Of a DNA stretch of 64,000 nucleotides, positions 8,392-18,200 are shown piece by piece. The translations under genes and the position numbers were made by a program. The notes beneath the pieces were generated by a model that made no database searches, was not told the DNA's origin, and worked only from the letters and a program-made list of their open reading frames with translations. The stretch is taken from NCBI GenBank assembly GCA_030696045.1, contig JAUYNO010000075.1:1-64000 (forward strand), read 5' to 3'. The number at the start of each line of letters is the position of its first letter. The first letter of the stretch is position 1. Source of the DNA: Stagnimonas sp. Its GTDB lineage: Bacteria > Pseudomonadota > Gammaproteobacteria > Nevskiales > Nevskiaceae.

Positions 8392-8822
8392 TCAAGAACC
8401 TTGCCGCGTTGCGACTTCACGCGGCCACGATGGGATTTTTCATCCAGCCGTCGCCGCTTGGCGGCGCGGCTGGGGCGGGTGGGTTTGCGCGCCTTCGGTG
8501 CCTCGGCGACCGCGGCCAGCAGCTCGGCCAGGCGGCCCAGTGCCTCGGCGCGGTTGCGGTCCTGGCTGCGCGCCCGCTGCGCCTTGATGAGCAGCAGGCC
8601 ATCGGCGCTGATGCGGCGATCCCGGCGCGCCAGCAGCCGCTCCTTGGCGTCTGCCGGCAGGCGGCTGCCGGCGACGTCGTAGCGCAGCTGCACCGCGCTC
8701 TCGGTCTTGTGCAGGTTCTGGCCACCCGAGCCCTGGGCGCGCATCGCCAGCCATTCGACCTCGGCGGGGTAGACCGAGAGGCCGCCGACCGTCAGCAGCG
8801 GGATTTCCTCAGTAGGCGCCAT
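8388..8822 (-). CDS. arfB: Peptidyl-tRNA hydrolase ArfB (ribosome rescue)
   Basis: A protein of 144 residues. It hydrolyses peptidyl-tRNA on ribosomes stalled without a stop codon. The GGQ motif is at residues 33-35 in AQGSGGQNLHKTES. The C-terminal tail is rich in Lys/Arg (TRPSRAAKRRRLDEKSHRGR), as needed to enter the empty mRNA channel. It overlaps the flavodoxin gene upstream by 14 bp and the SET gene downstream by 4 bp, so all three are probably translated together. Confidence 0.93.
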   Translation of the reverse strand: MAPTEEIPLLTVGGLSVYPAEVEWLAMRAQGSGGQNLHKTESAVQLRYDVAGSRLPADAKERLLARRDRRISADGLLLIKAQRARSQDRNRAEALGRLAELLAAVAEAPKARKPTRPSRAAKRRRLDEKSHRGRVKSQRGKVLE

Positions 8823-9288
8823 AGGCCAGTCCGGCGGCCAGGGTCTGGCCGAGTTCGCGCGCCTGCGCCAGGTGTTCCGGCTGTACCGGGCCGCGCGCGA
8901 TCAGGGGCTCGGCGACCCGCTTCCAGTTGTAGCCCAGCGCGATGCGCTCCAGCGCCTGCACCGCGCCGCGGCCGTCATTGTCGCAGGACACGAACATCGC
9001 CCAGGGCAGGCCGTCGACCCGGCCCTGCGCGGGGTAGTAGGTGCGGTCGAGGAAGTCCTTCACTGCACCCGACAGATAGCCGAAGTTCTCCGGCGTGCCG
9101 ATCAGCAGGCCCTCGGCCCAGAGCAGCTCGTCGAGGCCGGCTTCCAGCGCCCGCACCCGCCGCAGCTCGACCTCCTCGGCGAACTCGGCGGCACCCTCGG
9201 CCACCGCCTCGGCCAGACGCGCGGTGTTGCCGGACTGGCTGTGCCAGACCATCAGCAGATGTTTTCTTGAGGACGACTGCGCGGACAT
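8809..9288 (-). CDS. Flavodoxin-fold NAD(P)H-dependent oxidoreductase
   Basis: A protein of 159 residues with a flavodoxin-like FMN site: WHSQSGNTARLAEAV near residues 15-29 (phosphate loop) and IGTPENFGYLSGAVKDFLDRTYY near 63-86. It is longer than a simple WrbA core but lacks other domains. It is the first gene of the three-gene operon with arfB and the SET gene; it starts 53 bp from the heptanucleotide array. The electron partner is unknown. Confidence 0.82.
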   Translation of the reverse strand: MSAQSSSRKHLLMVWHSQSGNTARLAEAVAEGAAEFAEEVELRRVRALEAGLDELLWAEGLLIGTPENFGYLSGAVKDFLDRTYYPAQGRVDGLPWAMFVSCDNDGRGAVQALERIALGYNWKRVAEPLIARGPVQPEHLAQARELGQTLAAGLAYGAY

Positions 9289-9340
9289 GCGCCAGTGTAG
9301 CCAGCGCCAAGTCGCCGGTGCTCAGGCCATGCGAGGATTA

Positions 9341-9468
9341 CCGCAATCCGCAATCCGCAATCCGCAATCCGCAATCCGCAATCCGCAATCCGCAATCCGC
9401 AATCCGCAATCCGCAATCCGCAATCCGCAATCCGCAATCCGCAATCCGCAATCCGCAATCCGCAATCC
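9341..9468. repeat. Heptanucleotide tandem array (CCGCAAT) x 18
   Basis: 128 bp made of the 7-mer CCGCAAT repeated 18 times without a mismatch, plus two bases. It ends 11 bp before the ATG of the hydrolase at 9480 and starts 53 bp from the divergent flavodoxin start. Because 7 is not a multiple of 3, every frame is open and reads a repeating heptapeptide, so the long open frames here are artefacts. Copy-number slippage could change promoter spacing. Confidence 0.97.
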
Positions 9469-9479
9469 TGAGTACCACC

Positions 9480-10394
9480 ATGCCCCGCATCGCCGCCAAC
9501 GGAATCGAGATCGAATACGAGAGCCTGGGCGCCGAGTCGGCACCGGTGATCCTGCTGATCATGGGTCTCGGATGCCAGCTCATTCACTGGCCGGACTCGC
9601 TCTGCGAGCAACTGGTCGCGGCCGGCTATCGGGTGATCCGCTACGACAACCGCGATACCGGCCTGAGCACGCGCCTGGAGCAGGCCGGCATTCCGAAGCT
9701 GCTGCGTGCCGGCATCGCCGCCCGCCTGCGGCTGCCGGTGCGGGCACCCTATGCGCTCGACGATCTCGCAGCCGATGCGCTCGGCCTGCTCGATGCACTC
9801 GGCATCGCGCAGGCGCATGTGGTCGGGCTGTCGATGGGCGGCATGATCGCGCAGCTGCTGGCGGCGCGACAGCCGGCGCGGGTGCTGAGCCTGACCCTGT
9901 GGATGACCAGCAGCGGGCATCCGGGCCTGCCGCAGCCGAGGCTGAGCCTGCAGATGCGCATGATCCGTCGCCCCGACGGCCGCGACCGCGGCGCGCTGGT
10001 ACGTCACGGCGTGCAGACCTGGCAGCTGATCGGTAGCCCGGCCTATCCGACGCCGGTCGAGGAGCTGCGGCTGCAGGTCGAGCGCTATATCGACCGCGCG
10101 CATTATCCGCGTGGCACCGCGCGCCAGACCGCCGCGATCCTTGCTGCCCGCTCGCGCCGGGCGCTGCTGCGCGGGCTGCGGATGCCGGTGCAGATCATCC
10201 ACGGCGAGGCCGACCCGCTGGTGCCGGTCCATGCCGCCCACGACCTGGCCCGACACACGCCGGGTTCGACCCTGCATGTGATTCCCGGCATGGGTCATGA
10301 CATCCCGGCCGCGCTGGTGCCGCGGCTGGCGAGCCTGCTGCTGGCGCACTGCCGCGCCAGCGAAGCGCCAGCTATTTCCCGGCGCGCGGCTTGA
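9480..10394 (+). CDS. Alpha/beta hydrolase
   Basis: A protein of 304 residues. Nucleophile elbow GLSMGG, Asp in IHGEADPLVP and His in GMGHDIP form the catalytic triad; the oxyanion-side LIMGLGCQLIHWP and a YDNRDTG signature match the aclacinomycin-methylesterase-like/epoxide-hydrolase-type group. Substrate unknown. Start ATG 9480 directly follows the heptanucleotide array; the ribosome site is weak. Its 3' end overlaps the convergent M61 peptidase by 23 bp. Confidence 0.85.
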   Translation: MPRIAANGIEIEYESLGAESAPVILLIMGLGCQLIHWPDSLCEQLVAAGYRVIRYDNRDTGLSTRLEQAGIPKLLRAGIAARLRLPVRAPYALDDLAADALGLLDALGIAQAHVVGLSMGGMIAQLLAARQPARVLSLTLWMTSSGHPGLPQPRLSLQMRMIRRPDGRDRGALVRHGVQTWQLIGSPAYPTPVEELRLQVERYIDRAHYPRGTARQTAAILAARSRRALLRGLRMPVQIIHGEADPLVPVHAAHDLARHTPGSTLHVIPGMGHDIPAALVPRLASLLLAHCRASEAPAISRRAA

Positions 10395-12234
10395 GGATGG
10401 CGCTCAGCCGGTCGGGCGTCCCTGGCAGGCGTTCGAGCTTGGGGTAGCGCGGACCCTCGCGGTAGTCGATCTTCACGCTGCGCCAGCGGTCGAGGTTCTT
10501 CAGCAGCAGCTCGATGGGCTCTCCGCCTTTCTGCGCATCGACGATTGCCTGCTTCAGAAAATCGGCGCTGTAGCCGCGGCCGTTGACGGCGACCAGGCTG
10601 TCGCCCTTCGACAGACCGGCAGCGAAGGCCGGCGAGCCCCAGAGCACATCCTCCAGCGCGCCCTCCTTGCCCACCACCAGGCCCAGCGACCAGCTGAAAT
10701 CCTTGTACTTGTTGCGCTCCTCGTTGCTCTTGACGAAGGCGGTCGGCTCTGGGACGAAGGCTAGTTTCCAGCCGCTGCGCGCGAGGCCATCCAGCGGCGC
10801 GTGCTCACCGGTAGTTTCCAGCTTCTCCTTCAGGAAGCCGGCCCAGTCGTAAGGCGCGACCGCGTTTAGGCTCGCAACCACGTCCTCGAAGCGGTAAGCC
10901 TGGGCATCGACGCGGCCGTCGTCGATGCCGAAGAAGGCGGCAGCGAAGTCGTCCAGCGAGTGCCGCTCGCGGCTCAGCTCGCGGATGCGGGTGTCGATGT
11001 CGAGCCAGATCAGCGCGCCCTCGGTGTAGTAGTCCTCGCTGCGCTGCCAGCCCAGCCAGGACAGCGGCCGGCGCGGGGTCAGGATCGGCTGCTGGGTGGT
11101 GTCGATCAGCGGTCGCCAGACCCGGCCAGGACGAGCCAGCGCCTGGGTTGCGACGATCTGCGCCAGGGCCTCGCGGGCGAACTCGGCCGTCCACAGGCCC
11201 GAGCGCGCCGCCAGCACATTGCCCCAGTAGGTGGTCTGGCCCTCGTAGACCCAGAGCAGGCTGTTCTGCAGTGGCGTGTTGTGATTGCCGACCAGCTGGT
11301 CGGCGGGGCGGCGGAACTTGCCGTTCCAGGAGTGCACGTACTCGTGCGGCAGCAGCGAGCGGCCGGCGCCGGACTTGTCCCACTCGCTGAAATAGTTGGG
11401 GCCCAGGGCGTTCTCGCTGGAGCGATGGTGCTCCAGGCCGATGCCGCTGAAGGCATCGCTGAGCGCCAGCAGAAAGTCATAGCGCTCGTAGTGGCGTGAA
11501 CGGAACAGCCGGTCGGCTTCGCGCACCAACTGGGCGTGGGCGGCCAACTGCCCCGGCTTGGCGTCGAGCTGGTAGGCGGCGTCGGCGAACACGTTGAGGC
11601 GCACCGGCTGCGCACCGTCGTCGAGCACGAACTGGCGGAAGTTGCGGCCGGCGAACAGCGGCGAGTCGATCAGGGTGTCGAGGTCGACCGGCGCGAAGCG
11701 GATCGTCCGGCCGTCCTGGCCGGAGGGCCGCAGGGCGCTGGCCTGCTGCCAGCCCTCGGGCAGGGTGATGCTGGGCTCCACTGTCAGCGACTTCGCGGCG
11801 GCTTCCGGGTACAGCACCACCGCGTTCCACTGCAGGCCGATCATCTCCGGGGTGGCAACGATGCGCCCCTGCTCGCGCACCATCGGCGTCGCGTAGTCGA
11901 ACCGGAGCTTCAGCTCGCTGATGCCCTCCGGCACGCTCAGACGGAAGCGGTACATGTCGAGCGGATCGCGGGTCCAGGCCAGGGCCTTGCCGCCGGCCTC
12001 GATGGCCAGGCCGGCGATGGCCTCGATGGGGCCGCGCGGGGCGTGATTGCCGGGCAGCCATTCCGGGTAGAGCAGGGACAGTGGTCCGGGCTGCACCGGG
12101 ATGGTTTCCTGCACCCGGAACAGGCGGTGCGGCGTGTCGCTGACGTCGACATGGAGCTGGATCGGTGCTTCAGCCGCATGCAGCGGCGCGGACAGGCTGA
12201 GCAGGAGGGCGGCGAGCAGAGGGATTCGGTTCAT
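10372..12234 (-). CDS. M61-family metallopeptidase with PDZ domain (glycyl-aminopeptidase-like)
   Basis: A 620-residue exported protein. It has a signal peptide (cleavage after about HAA, residue 21), an N-terminal beta domain, the zinc site HEYVH (297-301) with third ligand E331 in YEGQTTY, and a C-terminal PDZ domain (about 510-590, GLSKGDSLVAVNG). The family cleaves N-terminal Gly/Ala peptides, probably in the periplasm. It lies downstream of the terminator of the propeller operon, with only 75 bp between genes, so it depends on a promoter in that gap or on read-through. Confidence 0.88.
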   Translation of the reverse strand: MNRIPLLAALLLSLSAPLHAAEAPIQLHVDVSDTPHRLFRVQETIPVQPGPLSLLYPEWLPGNHAPRGPIEAIAGLAIEAGGKALAWTRDPLDMYRFRLSVPEGISELKLRFDYATPMVREQGRIVATPEMIGLQWNAVVLYPEAAAKSLTVEPSITLPEGWQQASALRPSGQDGRTIRFAPVDLDTLIDSPLFAGRNFRQFVLDDGAQPVRLNVFADAAYQLDAKPGQLAAHAQLVREADRLFRSRHYERYDFLLALSDAFSGIGLEHHRSSENALGPNYFSEWDKSGAGRSLLPHEYVHSWNGKFRRPADQLVGNHNTPLQNSLLWVYEGQTTYWGNVLAARSGLWTAEFAREALAQIVATQALARPGRVWRPLIDTTQQPILTPRRPLSWLGWQRSEDYYTEGALIWLDIDTRIRELSRERHSLDDFAAAFFGIDDGRVDAQAYRFEDVVASLNAVAPYDWAGFLKEKLETTGEHAPLDGLARSGWKLAFVPEPTAFVKSNEERNKYKDFSWSLGLVVGKEGALEDVLWGSPAFAAGLSKGDSLVAVNGRGYSADFLKQAIVDAQKGGEPIELLLKNLDRWRSVKIDYREGPRYPKLERLPGTPDRLSAILKPRAGK

Positions 12235-12251
12235 GGAGCGCGACAGGCAAG

Positions 12252-12278
12252 AAAAAGGCCCGGGCGGACGCCCGGGCC
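12252..12278 (-). terminator. Rho-independent terminator of the tandem propeller operon
   Basis: On the minus strand a 9 bp perfect GC stem (GGCCCGGGC / GCCCGGGCC) with a four-base loop is followed by five T, 31 bp after the stop at 12310. Confidence 0.88.
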
Positions 12279-12309
12279 GGTATGGCAGACCGTCAGCTGC
12301 GGGCGGGGT

Positions 12310-15258
12310 TCAGTGCCGGCGGCGCCGGCGCAAGGCGAGCAGCGCGCTCAGGCCGAGCAGGCTGCCGCCGCCCAGACCGCCACCGAAGCGGCCGTCACTG
12401 CTGCCGCCGCTGGAACTACCGCCGGAAGAACTGCCGCCCGAGCCGCTACCCGAGCCACTGCCGCCCGGGGGCGGATCGACGATCACCGCCGGCAGCTCGT
12501 AGCTCCAGATGCCACGGCCGAAGGTGGCGGCGAAGATATGGGTGGCCTCGTCCGCGCTCGCCTTGGGCTTGAAGCGGATCATCGCCACCGGCACGTTGGG
12601 CAGGCCGTCGCCCAGCGGGGCCCAGCGCGTGCCGCGGTTGTCGCTGGAAATGAAGATGCCGATGTCGGTAGCGACGATCAGCTGCTCGTTGCCGGCGGCG
12701 TCCTTGTGCAGCAGCACGCTATTGGTCTGCACCCGTGGCAGGTCACCGCTGATGTCGGTGAAGCTCTCGCCGGCATCGGTGGACTTGAACACCACGCCGC
12801 TGCCGATCTTCGCCGCGTTGGGATCAAGGAAGCTGCCAGGCGGACGCATGTTGCCGGTGTAGCCGGCGAGGGTGACGTAGATCGTCTCGGGTGCGGCCTC
12901 GTCCATCTCCAGGCCCAGCACCAGGCGGCTGTCGAGGCCGGCGGCGGTGGCGATATGCCAGCCGTCGGCCGCGCCCTTCTTGGGCGGCAGCGCGCCGCCG
13001 ACATTGGTGGCGATGCCGTTGGCGAAACCGGTGTCGTTGGCGACCGAGCCGCAGTCGCCGCAGTAGCCGACGTAGGCCGTGTCGCCGTAGACATGCATCG
13101 ACGTCGTCGTGCGGTTGACGTTGGTGACCGGATTGGTGCCGAGATCGAACACCACATCCCAGGTACTGCCGGTGACGGTTTCGGCATTCAGGGTGGAGAA
13201 CACTTCGCGCGCGCCGGTGAGCATGTGCTGGGCGTCGAGCGGGTCCATCACGAACCAGTTGATGAAGTTCACCCGGGTGTAGGGCGGGGCGATGCTGCTG
13301 CTGCTGGCGCCGCGATCGGTGGTGCGGCGCAGGCCGCCGTTCTGGCTCTCGGTGTAGGCGACGTCGGAGTTGTCGGGATCGACTTCGGCGAAGAAACCGT
13401 CGGCGCCGAAGTCCATCACCTGCTCGCGGGTATCCGGTTCGATGTGGCCGGAGCCATTGTCCTGGTGGCCCTGCCAGACGGTGCCGTCCTTGGCCACCGC
13501 GAGGCCGTAGGGCAGCAGGGCGTAGAAGCCCTCGTTGTGGCCCGGTCCCCAGCCGGCCTGGGTCATGGGCAGGCCCGCATCCACGCACTGCTTGAACACG
13601 CCGCCGTCATTGCCGACGAACAGGCAGACGCCGCCGGCGCCGTCCGGAATGTAGAGGCCGACGTGCTGGTCCGGATGGGTGCTGGTGCCGACCAGGGCGG
13701 TGTAGCGGCCGATCAGCTCGAAGTCCTGCGGGCTGGCCGCCTGCACGGTGCCATTGAGCGGGGTGGTGATGTTCTGCATCACCTCTTCCAGCCCATAGGT
13801 CATGCGCAGCGGGATGCCGGTGAGCGGATCGGCGCGGGTCGGGTCGATGGCGATCCACTCGTTGTACCAGGCCTGCGCGCCCGGGAAATTGATCGAACCC
13901 GGGGTCAGCACGATCTCGTTGTCGTCGGCCATGCGGGTCCAGCTGTCGCCGAAGTCGGCCGAGGCGTAGAGGCCATTGACGTTGCTCGACGCTACGAGGG
14001 TGGGGTCGTCGAGGATCGGTTCCAGGAAGCTGTAACCAGTGTTGAAGTGCACCGCGTCCTGCACGAGGGCGTAGAGGTAGTTGTGGTCCTGGGTGTCGCC
14101 ACTGGTGATGCCGAACTCGATGCGACCGCTGCGCGCCGCCGGCGCGAAGCCGATCGGCAGCGCCGCATTGACCGGCTCGTCGTCGATGCGGGTGAAGCTG
14201 TCGCGCTCGCCGGTCGCCGACTTGTACAGGCCGTTGCCGATGCCCTGTACCGTCGTGCCGTCCATGAAGGTCGCCTGACCGGCACGCCAGCCGATGGCTG
14301 CGACCACCGGGCAGCCGCTGGCCTCGCAGACCGCGTCGGTGGCACCGCCGGGCCCGCGGATCGCCACGTCGGTGACGACGTTGGCGAACTGGCACTTGCT
14401 GGAAATGTCTTCCACCCCCGCGCAGTCCGGCGAGCTGGGCAGCCGCACGTTGACGAAGCTGCGCCCGGCATCGCTGGAGCGGAACAGGCCGATGGAGCTG
14501 GCGATGTAGAAGATGTTCGGGTGGCCGGGGTCGTGGCGGGCGTTGTAGACCTGGACACCGGAAGGAAAACCGGTGCTGCGGGTCCAGGTCGCGCCGAGGT
14601 CGGTGGTCCACCAGGCGCCGAAGCCCATGTAACCGTTGTTGCCCATCACCGACTCGCCGCCGGCAGCCAGCAGGGTGCCGTCGCTGCCGCTGTCGGCAGC
14701 GCCGTCGCCGTCCGCGTCCGGTGACCAGATCACGCCGCCATTGATCTGCGAGGGCAGCTTGTCGCCGACCGAAACCCACTGGTCGGCGAGGGTGGTGACA
14801 TCGCCACCGACCGCCGTGCTCATCCAGATGCCGCCGGTGCCGACCGCCGCGAACAGGCGCTGCTTTTCCGGGTCGTAGGCGAAGTTGTCGACCCGCGCCG
14901 AGTAGCGGGAATTGCCGGCGATCAGCTGGCCCTGGGCATAGGGCTGCCAGGCGCCGTCGGCCTTCGGCACCGATTTCTGGTTCTGCCGCAGGGCCTCCTT
15001 CTGCGCCATCGCCGCGTCCATCAGGGTCGGGTCCGGCAGCGGCCCGCGCAGGCGCGGATGCTGCCCCGGCGCCTTGAACTCCTGCTCGCGCTGCACCGGC
15101 TTGCTGCAGTAGCGGCCGGAAGCCTGCGCGCGCGGGCTCTGGATCGGGGCGGTTCCGGCCGGGCAGTCCTGACGGGGATCGCTGGCGGCGAGCACCAGAA
15201 CGGCGGCAACCGAAACGGTCGCCACCAGCAGCGGGAGCGTGGCAGGGCGAAAGCGCAT
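12310..15258 (-). CDS. Exported BNR/Asp-box beta-propeller protein with C-terminal sorting tag (paralogue 2)
   Basis: A 982-residue protein with a signal-type N-terminus (MRFRPATLPLLVATVSVAAV). Asp boxes WTTDLGATW, RSSDAGRSF, ASADFGDSW and KSTDAGESF align with those of the two paralogues. A Ca-binding-like DADGDGAADSGSDG loop lies near residue 180 and a Cys pair (GYCGDCG) near 730. The C-terminus is a Gly/Ser linker, then DGRFGG, a hydrophobic helix and RRRRR. It lacks the PKD domain of paralogue 1. It is the second gene of a pair, 8 bp or so after the upstream paralogue, and ends at its own terminator. Probably processed and displayed at the cell surface (inference). Confidence 0.8.
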   Translation of the reverse strand: MRFRPATLPLLVATVSVAAVLVLAASDPRQDCPAGTAPIQSPRAQASGRYCSKPVQREQEFKAPGQHPRLRGPLPDPTLMDAAMAQKEALRQNQKSVPKADGAWQPYAQGQLIAGNSRYSARVDNFAYDPEKQRLFAAVGTGGIWMSTAVGGDVTTLADQWVSVGDKLPSQINGGVIWSPDADGDGAADSGSDGTLLAAGGESVMGNNGYMGFGAWWTTDLGATWTRSTGFPSGVQVYNARHDPGHPNIFYIASSIGLFRSSDAGRSFVNVRLPSSPDCAGVEDISSKCQFANVVTDVAIRGPGGATDAVCEASGCPVVAAIGWRAGQATFMDGTTVQGIGNGLYKSATGERDSFTRIDDEPVNAALPIGFAPAARSGRIEFGITSGDTQDHNYLYALVQDAVHFNTGYSFLEPILDDPTLVASSNVNGLYASADFGDSWTRMADDNEIVLTPGSINFPGAQAWYNEWIAIDPTRADPLTGIPLRMTYGLEEVMQNITTPLNGTVQAASPQDFELIGRYTALVGTSTHPDQHVGLYIPDGAGGVCLFVGNDGGVFKQCVDAGLPMTQAGWGPGHNEGFYALLPYGLAVAKDGTVWQGHQDNGSGHIEPDTREQVMDFGADGFFAEVDPDNSDVAYTESQNGGLRRTTDRGASSSSIAPPYTRVNFINWFVMDPLDAQHMLTGAREVFSTLNAETVTGSTWDVVFDLGTNPVTNVNRTTTSMHVYGDTAYVGYCGDCGSVANDTGFANGIATNVGGALPPKKGAADGWHIATAAGLDSRLVLGLEMDEAAPETIYVTLAGYTGNMRPPGSFLDPNAAKIGSGVVFKSTDAGESFTDISGDLPRVQTNSVLLHKDAAGNEQLIVATDIGIFISSDNRGTRWAPLGDGLPNVPVAMIRFKPKASADEATHIFAATFGRGIWSYELPAVIVDPPPGGSGSGSGSGGSSSGGSSSGGSSDGRFGGGLGGGSLLGLSALLALRRRRRH

Positions 15259-15266
15259 GGCCTGTC

Positions 15267-18200
15267 CTAGACGATGATTGAGATTTGGCGACGACGACGG
15301 CGCAGCGCGAACAGACTCAGCAGACCTAGCAGGGCGCCGCCACCGAAGGAGCCACCGAAGCGGCCGTCGCTGCCGGGCGTCACTGGAACCCCGCTGGAGC
15401 CGCCGGAGCTGGAGCCGCTGGAACTGCCGGAACCACTGCTGCCGGAGCCGCTGCTGGTGGAGCCACCGCTGCTGCTGCTGCCGGAGCTGCTGCCAGAACT
15501 GCTGCCGCTGGAGCTGGTGGAACCGCCGCTGGAGCTGCCGCCGACCGGGTCGGCAAATTCATAGGCCCAGACACCGCGACCGAACGTCGCCGCGACCAGC
15601 AGGTCGGCGTCGGTCGGCGCGGCCTTCGGCTTCAGGCGCACCATATTCACCGGCGCGTTCGGCAGGTTATCGCCCAGCGTGGTCCAGCTGGTCCCGGAGC
15701 TGTCGGCGGAGATGAAGGCGCCTAGGTCGGTGCCGACGATCAGCTGGCCGTCCTTGAGCACGATGCTGTTGGCGTGCGCCTGCGGCAGGTCGCCGGAGAT
15801 GTTCACCCAGTCGTCGCCGGCGTTCACCGACTTGTAGACATTGCCGCCCAGCGCGGCCTCGGCATTGCGGTCGAGGTAGTGTCCGGCCGGACGCAGGTTG
15901 GACAGGTAACCACCAATGGCGGCGTAGACGATCTTGGGGTCGGTCGGATCGATGGCGAAGCCGTTGATGTAGCGGCTGGGCAGTCCGCGCTTGGCCGCCA
16001 GGTGCCAGCCGGCCGTGGTTTCCGGCACCCGCTCGACGCCGTCCATGACATTGGTGGCGACCACGCTGGCGAAGCCGGTGTCGTTGCCGGAGGCGCCGCA
16101 GTCGCCGCAGCCGCCGACGTAGACGGCAGTGCCGTGCACCTCCATCGCCGTGGTGGTGCGGATCGCGTTGGTTTCGGGATTGGCACCGAGATTGAACACC
16201 TCGACCCAGCTGCTGGCGGTGACGGTCTCGGCGTTGTCGGTTTCGTAGATCTCCTGCGCGCCGGTGACCATGTGCTGGGCATTCAGCGGGTCCATGCGGA
16301 ACCAGTTGTCGAACTGCACGCGGGTGTAGGTCGGGGCGATGGCGGTGTTGCTGGCGCCGCGGGTGGTGGTGCGGTTCAGCGCACCGTTCTGCGACTCGTA
16401 GTAGGCGACATCGGAGTTGTCGGGATCGACCTCGGCGTAGAAGCCGTCGCCGCCCAGGGTCTCGAAGATCTGCAGCTCGCGTTCGGGATCGATCAGGCCG
16501 GAGCCATTATCCTGCAGGCCGTAGTAGACGGTGCCGTCCTTGGCGATGGCCAGGCCATAGGGCAGCAGGGCATAGATGCCGGTGTTGGCACCGGTGCCCC
16601 AGCCGGCGTTGTCCATCTCGGCATTGGCCGCGGCGCACTGCTTGAAGACGCCGCCGTCGCCGCCGATGATGAGGCAGACGCCGCCATCGCCGGTCGGGAC
16701 ATAGATCGCGGTGTGCTGGTCGGCATGGGTGGTGGTGCCGTCGTTGACGACATTGGCGGCGACTTCGGCGCCGAGGATGTTGTAGGCGCCGATCACCTTG
16801 AAGTCATTGACGCCGGCCTGTGCCAGACCGTTGAGCGGCACGCCTAGGGTGACGCGGTTCTGCCAGATCTCCTCGATGCCGAAGGTCAGGCGGGTCGGGA
16901 TGCCGAGCGTCTGCCGGGTCGGGTCGGGCTTGATCCAGGCGTCGTACCAGGTCTGGCCGCCGGGGCCGCTGCCGGTGGCGCCGAAGGCCAGCATGCCGGT
17001 GCCGGTGGTGACATTGGTGGCGATCTCGGTGCGGTCAGCCATGCGCACCCAGCTGGTGCCGAAGTCGCTGGAGACATAGAGACCGTTGAAGACGCTGTCG
17101 AACGGCACCAGCGGCAGCTGGCCAGTCACCAGGCCGAGGATGGCATCCAGCGGAGCATCGACGATGGCGCCGCCGTTGAAGGTGACGGCGTCCTGGACGA
17201 TGGCGTAGAGGTAGTTGTGATCCTGCTCCGGGCCGTCGGCGACGCCGAACTCGATGCGGCCGATGCGCGCCTGCGGCGGAAAGCCGACCGGCGACAAGGT
17301 GTCGGCCGCCGCCTCATCGACCCGCAAGAAACTGCCGACCACGCCGGTTTCCGAGCGGTAGACGCCGTTGGCCGGTGCCTGTGGCGTGCCGTCACGGAAC
17401 AGGGCCGTGGAGCCGGTGCGGAAGCCCACGCCGGCCACCACCGGACAGCCCTTGGGATCGCAGACCACCTCGGTGCTGCCGCCCGGCTGCTTGATCGCCA
17501 CGTCGGTGACGTAGTTGGCGTAGAAGCACTTGCTGGCGATGTCCTCGATGCCGGCGCACTCGCCGGTCGGCAGCGCCACGTTCACGTAGCTGCGGCCGGC
17601 ATCGGCGCTGCGGAACAGGCCGACGCTGGAGGCGATGTAGACCACCGCCGGGTTCACCGGATCGGCCACGGCCTGGAACACCAGGGCCTGGTCCGGGAAA
17701 CCGCTGGCGTGGGTCCAGGTCGCACCGAGGTCGGTGGTCCAGTAGGCGCCGAGGCCGGAATAGCTGCCGGAACCCATCACCGCCTCGCCGCCGGCCGAAA
17801 TCAGGGTGCCGTCGCTGTCGTTGTCGGCATCGCCGTCACCGTCGACATCGGGCGTCCAGGCGACGCCGCCATTGGCCTGGCTGGGCAGCTTGTCGCCGAC
17901 CGAGACCCAGCTGTCGGCGAGGGTGCTGAGGTCGCCGTCCACCGCCTCGCTCATCCAGATGCCGCCGGTGCCGATGGCCGCGAACAGGCGCTTGTGCACA
18001 GTATCGAAGGCGAAGTTGTCGACCCGGGCCGAGACGTTGCCGTCGATCCAGCCGGTCGCCGCGCGCAGATTGCCCCGGCCGTACTCACTCCACTCGCCGG
18101 CGGAGCCAGGCACATCGGCCTTGCCAGCAATGGCGTTCTTCTGGTTGTAAGCGGCGCGCACGGCGCCCGGCGGCACCAGGCCGGCCTTCAGGTTGCGGTT

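Noticed and set aside
9341-9468. CRISPR array
   Set aside because: The units are contiguous heptamers without spacers; no cas genes nearby.
8409-9479. Long frames reading through the heptanucleotide array with a repeating heptapeptide
   Set aside because: The 7-mer has no stop in any frame, so these are artefacts; the real hydrolase starts at 9480.
11536-14724. A 1062-codon plus-strand frame across the M61 gene and propeller paralogue 2
   Set aside because: Antisense shadow spanning two real genes and a terminator.
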